Shown here in pieces: positions 15,882 through 23,511 of a stretch of DNA of 34,855 nucleotides. Location: NCBI GenBank assembly GCA_959023295.1, contig CAUFBM010000020.1:1-34855 (forward strand), read 5' to 3'. The first letter of the stretch is position 1. The number at the start of each line of letters is the position of its first letter. This stretch comes from an uncultured Collinsella sp. GTDB lineage: Bacteria > Actinomycetota > Coriobacteriia > Coriobacteriales > Coriobacteriaceae. A program made the translations under genes and the position numbers. The notes beneath the pieces were generated by a model. The model saw nothing but the letters and a program-made list of their open reading frames with translations. It did not search any database and was not told the DNA's origin.

Positions 15882-16805
15882 CTAATTCTTGTTCATGCCG
15901 AACTTGCGCGATCCCAATACGTCCTTCCAATGACTCTCTCGTTCGCACACCTCGGCAGTGGTCATCTTTGTGTCGCATACCTCAAGGATGGAGTAGGTAA
16001 AGTTCTCGATGATGTACCCAGCTCCGTGCTTAGCCATGATGGCCTTGAATTCCTTGTTGCCGCCCGTAGGGTCCTCGGGGTTGGCATAGGCGCGCCAACG
16101 CTGCCAGATACCCAGGTCCGCGCCTGCGTCCTTCTTGCTGTCGCCCGAGGCCGAGCCCACGTAGAGCCGTCCCGTGGCGGTGTCGGTGATGCAGTAGACG
16201 CCCTTCACGTTGTCCAGCGCCCAGTACCAGTCGGAGCCCACGCTAGCGATGACGGCCTGCAGTGTCTTGTGGTCGATGCGAACGTACTTGTAGCCGGGGA
16301 AGGGGCTCACGTTGCCCAGGCTCATCGAGTATTCGTATACAACGGGCTCAAAGTCTTGCATCGCTTTCTCGTAGAACTTGTTGTAGATATTGCGCCCGAT
16401 CGGCTTCTTCAGCTTGATGATAAGACGCTTGATGTAGGCCTCGTAGTCAGGAAGAAGCGTCAGCTTGTAGCCCACGCCGCCCAGCCCCTCGGGCACCGCC
16501 TTCTCCACCTTGTGCATGCCGCCGAAGATGAAGTACTCGGGCCCGTAAGTGTAGTACTGGGCGAACGAGAGCAGGTACTCTGCATGGTTGAGGTTGTTGT
16601 TCGCCTGCCCTGTCGCGCTCCTCCACGCGTTCATCTCGTACCATCGCGAGCCGCTATCGGTCCTCTCGGTTGTCGAGGTATCTTTTAGCAGCAGGTCGTA
16701 CGCGCGTAGGCTCACATCGCCAGCGTTCATGTTGAACTTAACCTTGGTCTTCTCGGGGTGTGCCACCGGCATCAAGTCCCTGAGTGTTATCACGGGATTT
16801 CCCAT
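15882..16805 (-). CDS. GIY-YIG nuclease family protein
   Basis: 307 residues. The C-terminal third carries the GIY-YIG fold: GVY at residues 202-204 (KGVYCITDTATGRLYVG), YVG at 215-217, then IWQRWRAY with the usual catalytic Arg, and a Glu-rich helix CERESHWKDVLGSR. The first 190 residues form a domain I do not recognise, rich in Tyr and aromatic residues, with no membrane segment. Such nucleases cut DNA with one metal ion and occur in homing, restriction and repair proteins. The start ATG follows AAGGCGGA. It faces the tRNA-Ala, is followed by an ADP-ribosylglycohydrolase stump, and is isolated from the surrounding operons, which fits an accessory or defence gene acquired at the tRNA. That role is inference. 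Confidence 0.8.
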   Translation of the reverse strand: MGNPVITLRDLMPVAHPEKTKVKFNMNAGDVSLRAYDLLLKDTSTTERTDSGSRWYEMNAWRSATGQANNNLNHAEYLLSFAQYYTYGPEYFIFGGMHKVEKAVPEGLGGVGYKLTLLPDYEAYIKRLIIKLKKPIGRNIYNKFYEKAMQDFEPVVYEYSMSLGNVSPFPGYKYVRIDHKTLQAVIASVGSDWYWALDNVKGVYCITDTATGRLYVGSASGDSKKDAGADLGIWQRWRAYANPEDPTGGNKEFKAIMAKHGAGYIIENFTYSILEVCDTKMTTAEVCERESHWKDVLGSRKFGMNKN

Positions 16806-17204
16806 GCTTATTCCGCCTTTTCGATTCGAAAGCTTGTAGATCGAATCATATCACTCGCGTTCCAGGCGAATATTAGCGCTCAGCTAACCATCTTGTTACT
16901 GCTGCTTTCCTCTCGATCAGGGATGCCCATCAGCCCTGCTCTAGAAATTGAGCGCCCATATACCCAGCCACTTCCCAAAAGTTGTCCAACAATCCGTCTC
17001 AAAATGCGTTGACTCTGTAGTCGGGCGTGCCCATTGTGTGACGAGTGCTCTCGCAACGTATCGACCTCGCGCCTCGCAATCGTTGCGCAACCCTGCCCAT
17101 AACCTGCAATAACGTTTTATCGGTATAAAACAGCCCAGCGAATGCAGCTTGCGCCTTATATGCTACAAACCAGAACCTAATACAGTCGTTCCCAAACGCT
17201 GTGC
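16806..17204. other. Non-coding stretch upstream of the polysaccharide operon
   Basis: About 400 bp without a gene I can support; the only longer frame (minus, 16999-17232) has no ribosome site and no family resemblance. A GATTCG/CGAATC inverted repeat (16823-16828, 16842-16847) lies before the GIY-YIG gene, and a TATGAT on its strand there could be a -10 box. The sequence may be remnant DNA from the junction. Confidence 0.4.
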
Positions 17205-17663
17205 TAAACTGCTTTACATCACATGGTTTCAACTCCGCGTTGCTGTTTGTGCGGATGCGTTCTACGCATCAATATGAGCAACCACGCGAGCGCGCAGAGA
17301 GCATCCGGCCGTAACGGCGGTGCCCCTTCTGAGCAGAAACCCAATAAAGTTCGACGCCTATTCCCGCTGAATTAATCCAGCGAAATAGCTGTCAGCGTGC
17401 ATGCCTTAGCTGGCTGCGTGCGGTCCAGTTTTGTCCCGCTTGACTGGTTCGCACGCAGCCAGCTAGAGCCGCGGTCATTTTGCGATAGATGTCCGCGACT
17501 CTAGCAACTGCGCTTATACATACCGTTCACGGTGGGGCAGAGCCACGTGCTTGTCTAACTGGGCTCAGGGTTTGAATATGGAGCGCCTTCGCGCATAAGC
17601 GCCCTGGCGAAGCCATACCCAAACCCCGTGAGCCACACGTAAGACAGCAAGGGGGTGGTGCTC
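17205..17663 (+). promoter_or_regulatory. Structured 5' leader of the polysaccharide operon (candidate LoaP-responsive RNA)
   Basis: A TGCTAAACT extended -10-like element at 17202-17210 may be the promoter; no clear -35. The following 450 bp contain, in order: a 7-bp hairpin (17254-17270); hairpin A, a perfect 16-bp stem (17407-17422 with 17450-17465) with an inner CCAGT/ACTGG stem; hairpin B (17462-17474 with 17493-17505, GCTAGAG and CGCGG arms around one mismatch); and hairpin C (17562-17592 with 17607-17634), a long interrupted stem of about 24 pairs that ends 29 bases before loaP. A and B share 17462-17465 and cannot both form fully. No open reading frame of note. LoaP proteins are known to need an RNA hairpin in the leader, so these are candidates. 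Confidence 0.6.
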
Positions 17664-18209
17664 GTGTGGTATGTGATCCAAGTCATTAACGGTCGCGAAG
17701 ACATAATGCGCGAGCGCATCGAGCGCATGGTGCCGGCTAGTGCCATGCAGGAGCTCTTTTACCCTCAATTTCAAACCGAGATTAAAGTACACGGCGAATG
17801 GGTCAACACGACTAAGCCGCTCTTTCCCGGTTATCTTATCTGCGATACGGCAGATCCACGCACCGTGCAACAGTATTTGCTGCGTATGGACGACTTTGCC
17901 CGGGTGCTATCCCAGGACGGTCAGTTTGTGCCGCTGGCAAAAGAAGAGGTTCAGCTTATTGGCGGCTTTACGCATAGGGGAGACCGCGTAGTGCCCATGA
18001 GCGAGGCCTTAAAAGACGGTGACCAGGTCGTTGTGACGGCAGGTCCGCTTCTGGGTCACGAAGGCCTTATCAAAACCATTAACAGACGCAAGAGCACTGC
18101 TTATTTGGAGCTCGACCTATGCGGCCGACGCGTAACAACGCGCGTTGGCCTTGCCGTGCTTTCGGCCGAGCAGCGCGTCATGCGAAACCTAAAAAAGGCG
18201 ATCGCCTAG
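17664..18209 (+). CDS. loaP: LoaP-type transcription antiterminator (NusG paralogue)
   Basis: 181 residues from a GTG at 17664, giving MWYVIQVINGRED, the usual LoaP start; the purine-rich AAGGGGGTGG is just upstream. An in-frame GTG at 17655 is possible. The N-terminal NGN domain (to about residue 105, with FPGYLICD) binds RNA polymerase; a KOW domain follows (VVVTAGPLLGHEGLIKTINRRKSTAYLEL). LoaP proteins act on the transcribing polymerase and suppress termination in long operons for polysaccharides or natural products, after recognising an RNA hairpin in the leader. Here the gene is first in a 12-kb polysaccharide operon and preceded by large hairpins, so self-inclusive operon control is likely. 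A plain housekeeping NusG is unlikely given the context. Confidence 0.85.
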   Translation: MWYVIQVINGREDIMRERIERMVPASAMQELFYPQFQTEIKVHGEWVNTTKPLFPGYLICDTADPRTVQQYLLRMDDFARVLSQDGQFVPLAKEEVQLIGGFTHRGDRVVPMSEALKDGDQVVVTAGPLLGHEGLIKTINRRKSTAYLELDLCGRRVTTRVGLAVLSAEQRVMRNLKKAIA

Positions 18210-18260
18210 CTGCGGGCGGTCGCTACACAGAACAGGGAGGATCCCCGACCTGGGGACGAA

Positions 18261-19025
18261 GTGTTGGAAGAGAAAATGTCGGATAAAACTCAATATGCAA
18301 CGGATGCGCCCGCGGGGTCGGCGCTGATTGCCCAGGCCATGGACCGGCGCGAGGGCGCCGGCCGCTACAAGGCCATGCAGGCCGTGAAGAACTGGGACCG
18401 CACGCGCCTGGCCTACCGCGCCGTCAAGCGCGCCTTCGATATCGTGTTCAGCGGCTGCGTGCTGGCCGTCATCGCCGTGCCGAGCCTGGTGCTCGCCGCG
18501 GCCATCCGCCTGGAGAGCGAGGGCAACCCGTTCTACAGCCAGATCCGCGTGGGCAGGACCCACCGCGACGGCAGCCTGTCCACCTTCCGCATGTGGAAGT
18601 TCCGTTCCATGTACAGGGACGCCGACGAGCGTCTCGCCGAGCTCAAGGAGCAGAACGAGATCGCCGGTGCCATGTTCAAGATGAAGGACGACCCACGCGT
18701 CACCAAGATCGGCAAGTTCATCCGCAAGCACTCCATCGACGAGTTCCCGCAGTTCCTCAACGTGTTCCTGGGCCAGATGTCCGTCGTGGGCCCGCGCCCG
18801 CCGCTGCCCAACGAGGTGGCTCAGTACACCGAGTACGACCTGCAGCGTTTGGCCGTTAAACCAGGCATTACCGGCTGGTGGCAGGTGACCGATCGTAACG
18901 ACACGGATTTTGACGGCATGGTTCGTCGCGATCTTGAATATATCGCCAAAAGGGGCTTGTTATTCGATTTGAAAATAGTCGTCCTGACTGTCTTTGAGGT
19001 GTTCTCGGGGGAGGGTGCCTCATGA
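18261..19025 (+). CDS. Undecaprenyl-phosphate sugar-1-phosphate transferase (priming glycosyltransferase)
   Basis: 254 residues from the GTG at 18261; an ATG at 18276 with GGAAGAG before it is equally possible. It belongs to the bacterial sugar transferase family (WcaJ/RfbP C-terminal domain), which puts the first sugar-phosphate on undecaprenyl phosphate at the inner face of the membrane. One hydrophobic re-entrant helix (about residues 60-82) is followed by FYSQIRVGRTHRDG, MWKFRSMYRDAD, HSIDEFPQFLNVFLGQMSVVGPRPPLP and KPGITGWWQVTDRN. The long N-terminal multi-helix part of WcaJ is absent, as in the monotopic group. Codon use changes abruptly near 18,845: before it nearly every codon ends in G or C, after it A/T endings are common, so the gene may be a recombinant. 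Confidence 0.93.
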   Translation: MLEEKMSDKTQYATDAPAGSALIAQAMDRREGAGRYKAMQAVKNWDRTRLAYRAVKRAFDIVFSGCVLAVIAVPSLVLAAAIRLESEGNPFYSQIRVGRTHRDGSLSTFRMWKFRSMYRDADERLAELKEQNEIAGAMFKMKDDPRVTKIGKFIRKHSIDEFPQFLNVFLGQMSVVGPRPPLPNEVAQYTEYDLQRLAVKPGITGWWQVTDRNDTDFDGMVRRDLEYIAKRGLLFDLKIVVLTVFEVFSGEGAS

Positions 19026-19096
19026 TTGATTTTGTCGAACCGCACTTTGATTACTTACAAATTCGTGCTGCTTTCCATTTGATGGGAAGGTGTTAG
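19022..19096 (+). CDS. Possible 24-residue small ORF between sugar transferase and GT2
   Basis: The ATG overlaps the sugar transferase stop as ATGA and the frame runs 24 codons (MIDFVEPHFDYLQIR...) to a stop five bases before the next gene's ATG. Its 3' end contains GGGAAGG, the ribosome site of that gene. It may be a coupling leader, a relic of a replaced gene, or chance. No family resemblance. Confidence 0.25.
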   Translation: MIDFVEPHFDYLQIRAAFHLMGRC

Positions 19097-19100
19097 GCAC

Positions 19101-19970
19101 ATGTCAATTTCTCTCGTGATTCCAACTCTTGATGCTCAGGCTGAAATCGGTGAGTTGTTGAATAGGCTGCTTTCGCAAACCTGTTGTCCTGACGAAATTA
19201 TTGTCGTCGATTCCGCGTCATCTGATTCCACCGTGGAAATCGCTTCGAGTTTCGATGGTGTTCGGGTTATCGAGATCGATCGTTCCAATTTTAATCACGG
19301 ACTTACTCGTGACATGGCGTTTAAAGAGTCAACTGGGGACATAGTTTGCTTTATGACTCAAGACGCTATTCCGGCTGACAATCGATATATCGAGAACCTT
19401 GTTAATCCGCTGCTCGCTGATAACCGCGTAGCTATTTCATCGGGTCGCCAGTTGCCAAAAAAGGATGCTCGGAAATTCGAACGTCTGGTTAGGGAATTTA
19501 ACTACGGTCCTACATCAAACGTCCGATCTAAAGACGATGTCTCTGTAATGGGAATCAAGGCTTATTTTGCGACGGATGTCTGCTCTGCATACCGAAGGAG
19601 CTGCTATTTCGAACTTGGAGGTTTCGGAAGAACTGATATGAGCGAGGACATGCTTATGGCCGCAAAGGCTGTAGGCGCAGGTTATTTGGTTGCATATGCT
19701 GCCGATGCGTGCGTGTACCACTCGCATAACCTCACTCCGGTCGAACAATTCCGCCGCAATTTTGCCATTGGTCACTTTCTCGAAATCAATCGTGAGCTCA
19801 TAGCTTGTCCATCTGAGATTGGCGAGGGGGGACGTCTAGTAAAACGGGTCGCTAAACAACTGATTGAGGATCGATCGTTTGTTGAGCTCGGGGCTTTTGG
19901 CATTGATTGCTTTGCTCGATTTATTGGAAATCGCTCTGGCCGCAGGGCCGCTAGAAAAGAAAGGCTTTAG
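19101..19970 (+). CDS. Family 2 glycosyltransferase, probable rhamnosyltransferase
   Basis: 289 residues. A GT-A fold with the N-terminal strand SISLVIPTLDAQAEI, the nucleotide-binding IIVVDSASSDSTVEIA, and FNHGLTRDMAFKESTGDIVCFMTQDAIP, where the NHG-TR and TQDA elements resemble RfbF/WbbL-type rhamnosyltransferases. No membrane segments, so it should work at the cytoplasmic face on the lipid-linked sugar. The dTDP-rhamnose genes follow immediately (rmlA ATG three bases after the stop), which supports rhamnose as donor. GGGAAGG precedes the ATG. Codon use is ordinary, unlike the very GC-rich rml genes beside it. Confidence 0.88.
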   Translation: MSISLVIPTLDAQAEIGELLNRLLSQTCCPDEIIVVDSASSDSTVEIASSFDGVRVIEIDRSNFNHGLTRDMAFKESTGDIVCFMTQDAIPADNRYIENLVNPLLADNRVAISSGRQLPKKDARKFERLVREFNYGPTSNVRSKDDVSVMGIKAYFATDVCSAYRRSCYFELGGFGRTDMSEDMLMAAKAVGAGYLVAYAADACVYHSHNLTPVEQFRRNFAIGHFLEINRELIACPSEIGEGGRLVKRVAKQLIEDRSFVELGAFGIDCFARFIGNRSGRRAARKERL

Positions 19971-19973
19971 CTA

Positions 19974-20873
19974 ATGAAAGGCATCATCCTCGCCGGCGGG
20001 TCCGGCACCCGCCTGTACCCGCTCACGCTCGTGACCTCCAAGCAGCTGCTGCCGGTCTACGACAAGCCCATGATCTACTACCCGCTGTCCACCCTCATGC
20101 TGGCGGGCATCCGCGACATCCTGGTCATCTCCACGCCGACCGACCTCCCCAACTTCGAGCGCCTGCTCGGGGACGGCTCGCGCTACGGCGTGAACCTGTC
20201 CTACGCCGAGCAGCCGAGCCCTGACGGCCTGGCGCAGGCCTTCACCATCGGCGAGGACTTCATCGCCGGCGAGCCGTGCGCCCTGGTGCTCGGCGACAAC
20301 ATCTTCTACGGCAACGGCCTGTCGCGCCACCTGACGCGCGCCGTCCAGAACGCAGAGTCCGGTCGCGCCACGGTGTTCGGCTACCACGTGGACGACCCCG
20401 AGCGCTTCGGCGTCGTGGAGTTCGACGCGCAGGGGAGGGCCGTCTCCATCGAGGAGAAGCCCGCCGAGCCCAAGAGCTCCTACGCCGTCACCGGCCTGTA
20501 CTTCTACCCGGGCGACGTGGCCGCCAAGGCCCACGAGGTCGAGCCGTCCGCGCGCGGCGAGCTTGAGATCACCACGCTCAACCAGATGTACCTGGAGGAG
20601 GGGACGCTGTCCGTGGTCACCCTCGGCCGCGGCTACGCGTGGCTGGACACCGGCACCATGGAGAGCCTGCACGAGGCGGCGGAGTTCGTCCGCGCCGTTG
20701 AGCACTCCCAGGACCTTCCCGTGTCCGTGCCCGAGGAGATCGCCTGGGAGAACGGCTGGATCACGACCGAGGGGCTCAAGGAGGCCGCGGAGGCCTACGG
20801 CAAGTCGGTCTACGGGCAGCACCTCAAGAAGGTCGCCGCCGGCGAGATCGTCAGCAGCCCGCGCGAGTACTAG
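19974..20873 (+). CDS. rmlA: Glucose-1-phosphate thymidylyltransferase
   Basis: 299 residues, the normal RmlA/RfbA length. It makes dTDP-glucose from dTTP and glucose-1-phosphate, the first step to dTDP-L-rhamnose. The N-terminal loop MKGIILAGGSGTRLYPLT, the KQLLPVYDKPMIYYPLSTLM segment, VLGDNIFYG and the EEKPAEPKSSYAVTGLYFY region are all canonical. The gene is strongly GC-rich with almost only G/C-ending codons, like rmlB and rmlCD. It is three bases from the preceding GT2 gene and 18 from rmlB. Confidence 0.97.
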   Translation: MKGIILAGGSGTRLYPLTLVTSKQLLPVYDKPMIYYPLSTLMLAGIRDILVISTPTDLPNFERLLGDGSRYGVNLSYAEQPSPDGLAQAFTIGEDFIAGEPCALVLGDNIFYGNGLSRHLTRAVQNAESGRATVFGYHVDDPERFGVVEFDAQGRAVSIEEKPAEPKSSYAVTGLYFYPGDVAAKAHEVEPSARGELEITTLNQMYLEEGTLSVVTLGRGYAWLDTGTMESLHEAAEFVRAVEHSQDLPVSVPEEIAWENGWITTEGLKEAAEAYGKSVYGQHLKKVAAGEIVSSPREY

Positions 20874-20891
20874 GAACAAGGAGATACGAAC

Positions 20892-21914
20892 ATGGCAGAG
20901 GAGACCTTCTCCCCGAAAAACATCATCGTCACGGGCGGCTGCGGCTTCATCGGCAGCAACTTCGTGCACTACGTCGTGAACAACCACCCGGGCGTCCACG
21001 TCACCGTCCTGGACAAGCTGACCTACGCCGGCAACCCCGAGAACATCGCCGGGCTTCCCGCCGACCGCGTGGAGCTCGTCGTGGGCGACATCTGCGACGC
21101 CGAGCTGCTCGATAGGATCGTGCCGGGCCACGACGCGATCGTGCACTACGCCGCGGAGTCCCACAACGACAACTCCATCGCCGACCCCGAGCCGTTCCTG
21201 CGGACCAACGTCGAGGGCACCTTCCGCCTGCTGGAGGCCGTGAGGAAGTACGGCGTCCGCTACCACCACGTCTCCACCGACGAGGTCTACGGCGACCTGG
21301 CGCTCGACGACCCCGCGAAGTTCACCGAGGAGACGCCGTATCACCCGAGCAGCCCGTACTCGAGCACCAAGGCGTCCTCCGACATGCTCGTGCGCGCCTG
21401 GACGCGCACCTACGGGCTTCGCACCACGATCTCCAACTGCTCCAACAACTACGGCCCCTACCAGCACGTGGAGAAGTTCATCCCCAGGCAGATCACGAAC
21501 ATCGTTGACGGCGTGCGCCCCAAGCTCTACGGCCGCGGCGAGAACGTCCGCGACTGGATCCACACCGAGGACCACAGCTCGGCGGTCTGGGACATCCTCA
21601 CCAAGGGCCGCATGGGGGAGACCTACCTCATCGGAGCCGACGGCGAGAAGAGCAACATCACCGTGCTCCGCATGATCCTGGAGGCGATGGGAAAGGACCC
21701 CGAGGACTTCGACTGGGTCGCCGACCGCCCCGGCCACGACCGCCGCTACGCTATCGACAGCACGAAGCTCCAGCGCGAGCTGGGCTGGAGGCCGGTCCAC
21801 ACCGACTTCGCCGAGGGGCTGAAGGCCACCATCGACTGGTATGTCGAGAACGAGTCCTGGTGGCGCCCGGCCAAGGAGGCCACCGAGGCCAGGTACAGGG
21901 CGCAGGGGCAGTAG
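20892..21914 (+). CDS. rmlB: dTDP-glucose 4,6-dehydratase
   Basis: 340 residues, an extended short-chain dehydrogenase. It converts dTDP-glucose to dTDP-4-keto-6-deoxyglucose using bound NAD. The Rossmann loop is VTGGCGFIGSNFVHY, followed by HYAAESHNDNS, the catalytic HVSTDEVYGDL (Thr-Asp-Glu) and YSSTKASSDM (Tyr-x3-Lys), with NNYGPYQHVEKFIP downstream. The usual family motif HFAAESHVDRS reads HYAAESHNDNS here, a mild variation. AAGGAGAT precedes the ATG. A 24-bp perfect hairpin separates it from rmlCD. Confidence 0.96.
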   Translation: MAEETFSPKNIIVTGGCGFIGSNFVHYVVNNHPGVHVTVLDKLTYAGNPENIAGLPADRVELVVGDICDAELLDRIVPGHDAIVHYAAESHNDNSIADPEPFLRTNVEGTFRLLEAVRKYGVRYHHVSTDEVYGDLALDDPAKFTEETPYHPSSPYSSTKASSDMLVRAWTRTYGLRTTISNCSNNYGPYQHVEKFIPRQITNIVDGVRPKLYGRGENVRDWIHTEDHSSAVWDILTKGRMGETYLIGADGEKSNITVLRMILEAMGKDPEDFDWVADRPGHDRRYAIDSTKLQRELGWRPVHTDFAEGLKATIDWYVENESWWRPAKEATEARYRAQGQ

Positions 21915-21939
21915 GCCGCATCCCGGCGAACCGCACCGC

Positions 21940-22000
21940 GGGGCGCCCGCGCGGGGCCGCAGGGCATGGGGATGATCCTGCGGCCCCGCGCGGGCGCCCC
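21940..22000. other. 24-bp perfect hairpin between rmlB and rmlCD
   Basis: Positions 21940-21963 pair base for base with 21977-22000 around a 13-nt loop. The stem is almost all G/C. No U-tract follows (CGGTTAACC), so it is not a standard intrinsic terminator; polymerase pausing, mRNA protection or a recombination remnant are possible. The rmlCD ribosome site (TAGGAGC) starts 21 bases after it. Confidence 0.8.
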
Positions 22001-22036
22001 CGGTTAACCAACCTCTTCGATAGGAGCTTTTCCCAC

Positions 22037-23500
22037 ATGGCAGACATCGCTTTCGAGAAGGACCTCTCCGTCGCCGATACCGGCATCGGGGGCCTCAAGG
22101 TCGTCGAACTGGCCGTCCACGGCGACTCGCGCGGCTGGTTCAAGGAGAACTGGCAGCGCGCCAAGATGACCGCCCTGGGCGTCCCCGACCTCCGCGTCGT
22201 CCAGAACAACGTCTCCTACAACGACAGCCGCGGCGTCACCCGCGGCATCCACGCCGAGCCCTGGGACAAGTTCATCTCCGTCGCCCGCGGCAGCGTCTTC
22301 GGCGCCTGGGTGGACCTGCGCGAGGGCAGCGCCACCTACGGGAAGGTGTTCACCTGCACGCTCGACCCCTCCAAGGCCATCTACGTCCCGCGCGGCGTGG
22401 GCAACTCCTTCCAGGCCCTGGAGGACGGCACCGCCTACACCTACCTGGTGGACGCCCATTGGTCGTTTGAGCTGAAGAAGACCTACACCTTTGTGAACCT
22501 CGCCGACCCCGAGCTCGCCATCGAGTGGCCGATCCCGCTGGATCAGGCCACCGTCTCCGAGGCCGACCTGAACCACCCGATGCTCGCCGACGTCGTCCCC
22601 ATGGCGCCGAAGCGCACCCTCGTCACCGGCTGCAACGGCCAGCTGGGCCATGCGGTCCGCAAGCTGGCCGAGGAGCGCGGCGTCGCCAAGGACTTCGACT
22701 TCTGCGACATCGACACCTTCGACATGTCCGACTCGGCGGCCTATTCCAGGTACGACTGGTCGCTCTACGGCACCGTGATCAACTGCGGCGCCTACACGGC
22801 CGTGGACAGGGCCGAGACCCCCGAGGGCCGCGCCATCGCCTGGAAGGCCAATGCGACCGGGCCGGCGCTGCTCGCCCGCACCTGCGTCGAGTACGGGATC
22901 ACCCTGGTCCACGTGTCCTCCGACTACGTCTTCGACGGCACCGCCGAGGTGCATACCGAGGACGAGCCCTTCAGCCCGCTTTCCGTCTACGGCCAGACCA
23001 AGGCCGCCGGCGACATCGCCGTGGCGGGCTGCCCGCGCCACTACATCATGCGCAGCTCCTGGGTCATCGGCGAGGGCCACAACTTCGTCAAGACCATGAA
23101 GGGGCTGTCCGACCGCGTCGCCGACCCCGAGGACGGGCTCGCGCAGGTCGCCGTCGTGGATGACCAGCTGGGCCGCCTGACCTTCACGCGCGACATGGCC
23201 GAGGCCATCTTCCACGTGCTGGGGACGCGCGCCCCCTACGGCACCTATAACTGCACCGGCTCGGGTGCGGTCAGGTCCTGGGCCGACATCGCCCGCGCCG
23301 TCTTCGAGTCCGCTAACGGCAACGGGGAGAGGGTCGTGCCGGTCAGCACCGCCGACTACTACGCGAACGCCTCGGGCCCCGTCGCCCCGCGCCCGGTCCA
23401 TTCCGCGCTCGACCTGTCCAAACTCGAGTCGGTCGGCTTCCACATGCCCGACTGGGAGGAGGAGCTGGGGGAGCATCTCATCATAGGTAATTTATTGTGA
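22037..23500 (+). CDS. rmlCD: Bifunctional dTDP-4-dehydrorhamnose 3,5-epimerase / reductase (RmlC-RmlD fusion)
   Basis: 487 residues from the ATG at 22037, with TAGGAGC nine bases upstream; the frame is open further upstream but reads through the hairpin. Residues about 1-190 are a cupin epimerase of the RmlC type (VVELAVHGDSRGWFKENWQ, RGVTRGIHAEPWDKFISV, YVPRGVGNSFQAL). Residues about 193-487 are the reductase (RTLVTGCNGQLGHAVRKL, CGAYTAVDRAE, VHVSSDYVFDG, and SVYGQTKAAGD with Tyr-x3-Lys). Together they finish dTDP-L-rhamnose, consuming NAD(P)H. In most bacteria these are separate proteins; one-chain versions are known in some gut Firmicutes and Actinomycetota. The last codons are unusually AT-rich, close to the border of the AT-rich block. 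Confidence 0.94.
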   Translation: MADIAFEKDLSVADTGIGGLKVVELAVHGDSRGWFKENWQRAKMTALGVPDLRVVQNNVSYNDSRGVTRGIHAEPWDKFISVARGSVFGAWVDLREGSATYGKVFTCTLDPSKAIYVPRGVGNSFQALEDGTAYTYLVDAHWSFELKKTYTFVNLADPELAIEWPIPLDQATVSEADLNHPMLADVVPMAPKRTLVTGCNGQLGHAVRKLAEERGVAKDFDFCDIDTFDMSDSAAYSRYDWSLYGTVINCGAYTAVDRAETPEGRAIAWKANATGPALLARTCVEYGITLVHVSSDYVFDGTAEVHTEDEPFSPLSVYGQTKAAGDIAVAGCPRHYIMRSSWVIGEGHNFVKTMKGLSDRVADPEDGLAQVAVVDDQLGRLTFTRDMAEAIFHVLGTRAPYGTYNCTGSGAVRSWADIARAVFESANGNGERVVPVSTADYYANASGPVAPRPVHSALDLSKLESVGFHMPDWEEELGEHLIIGNLL

Positions 23501-23511
23501 GAGGTTAAATA

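Noticed and set aside
16999..17232. 77-codon minus-strand frame upstream of the loaP leader
   Set aside because: No ribosome site, no recognisable motif, and it lies in a region that otherwise looks non-coding.
17205..17663. Known riboswitch (c-di-GMP, cobalamin, glycine) in the loaP leader
   Set aside because: I looked for their conserved cores and did not see them; the large stems have no such motifs.
15598..17663. Classical integrative island with att repeats at tRNA-Ala
   Set aside because: No second copy of the tRNA 3' end and no integrase gene was found in the window, so only a local junction can be claimed.
19971..21800. 609-codon minus-strand frame opposite rmlA and rmlB
   Set aside because: Antisense shadow of two canonical rml genes, with no ribosome site or recognisable domain.
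22004..23476. 490-codon minus-strand frame opposite rmlCD
   Set aside because: Shadow of the RmlC-RmlD fusion; low-complexity Gly/Val/Asp-rich product.
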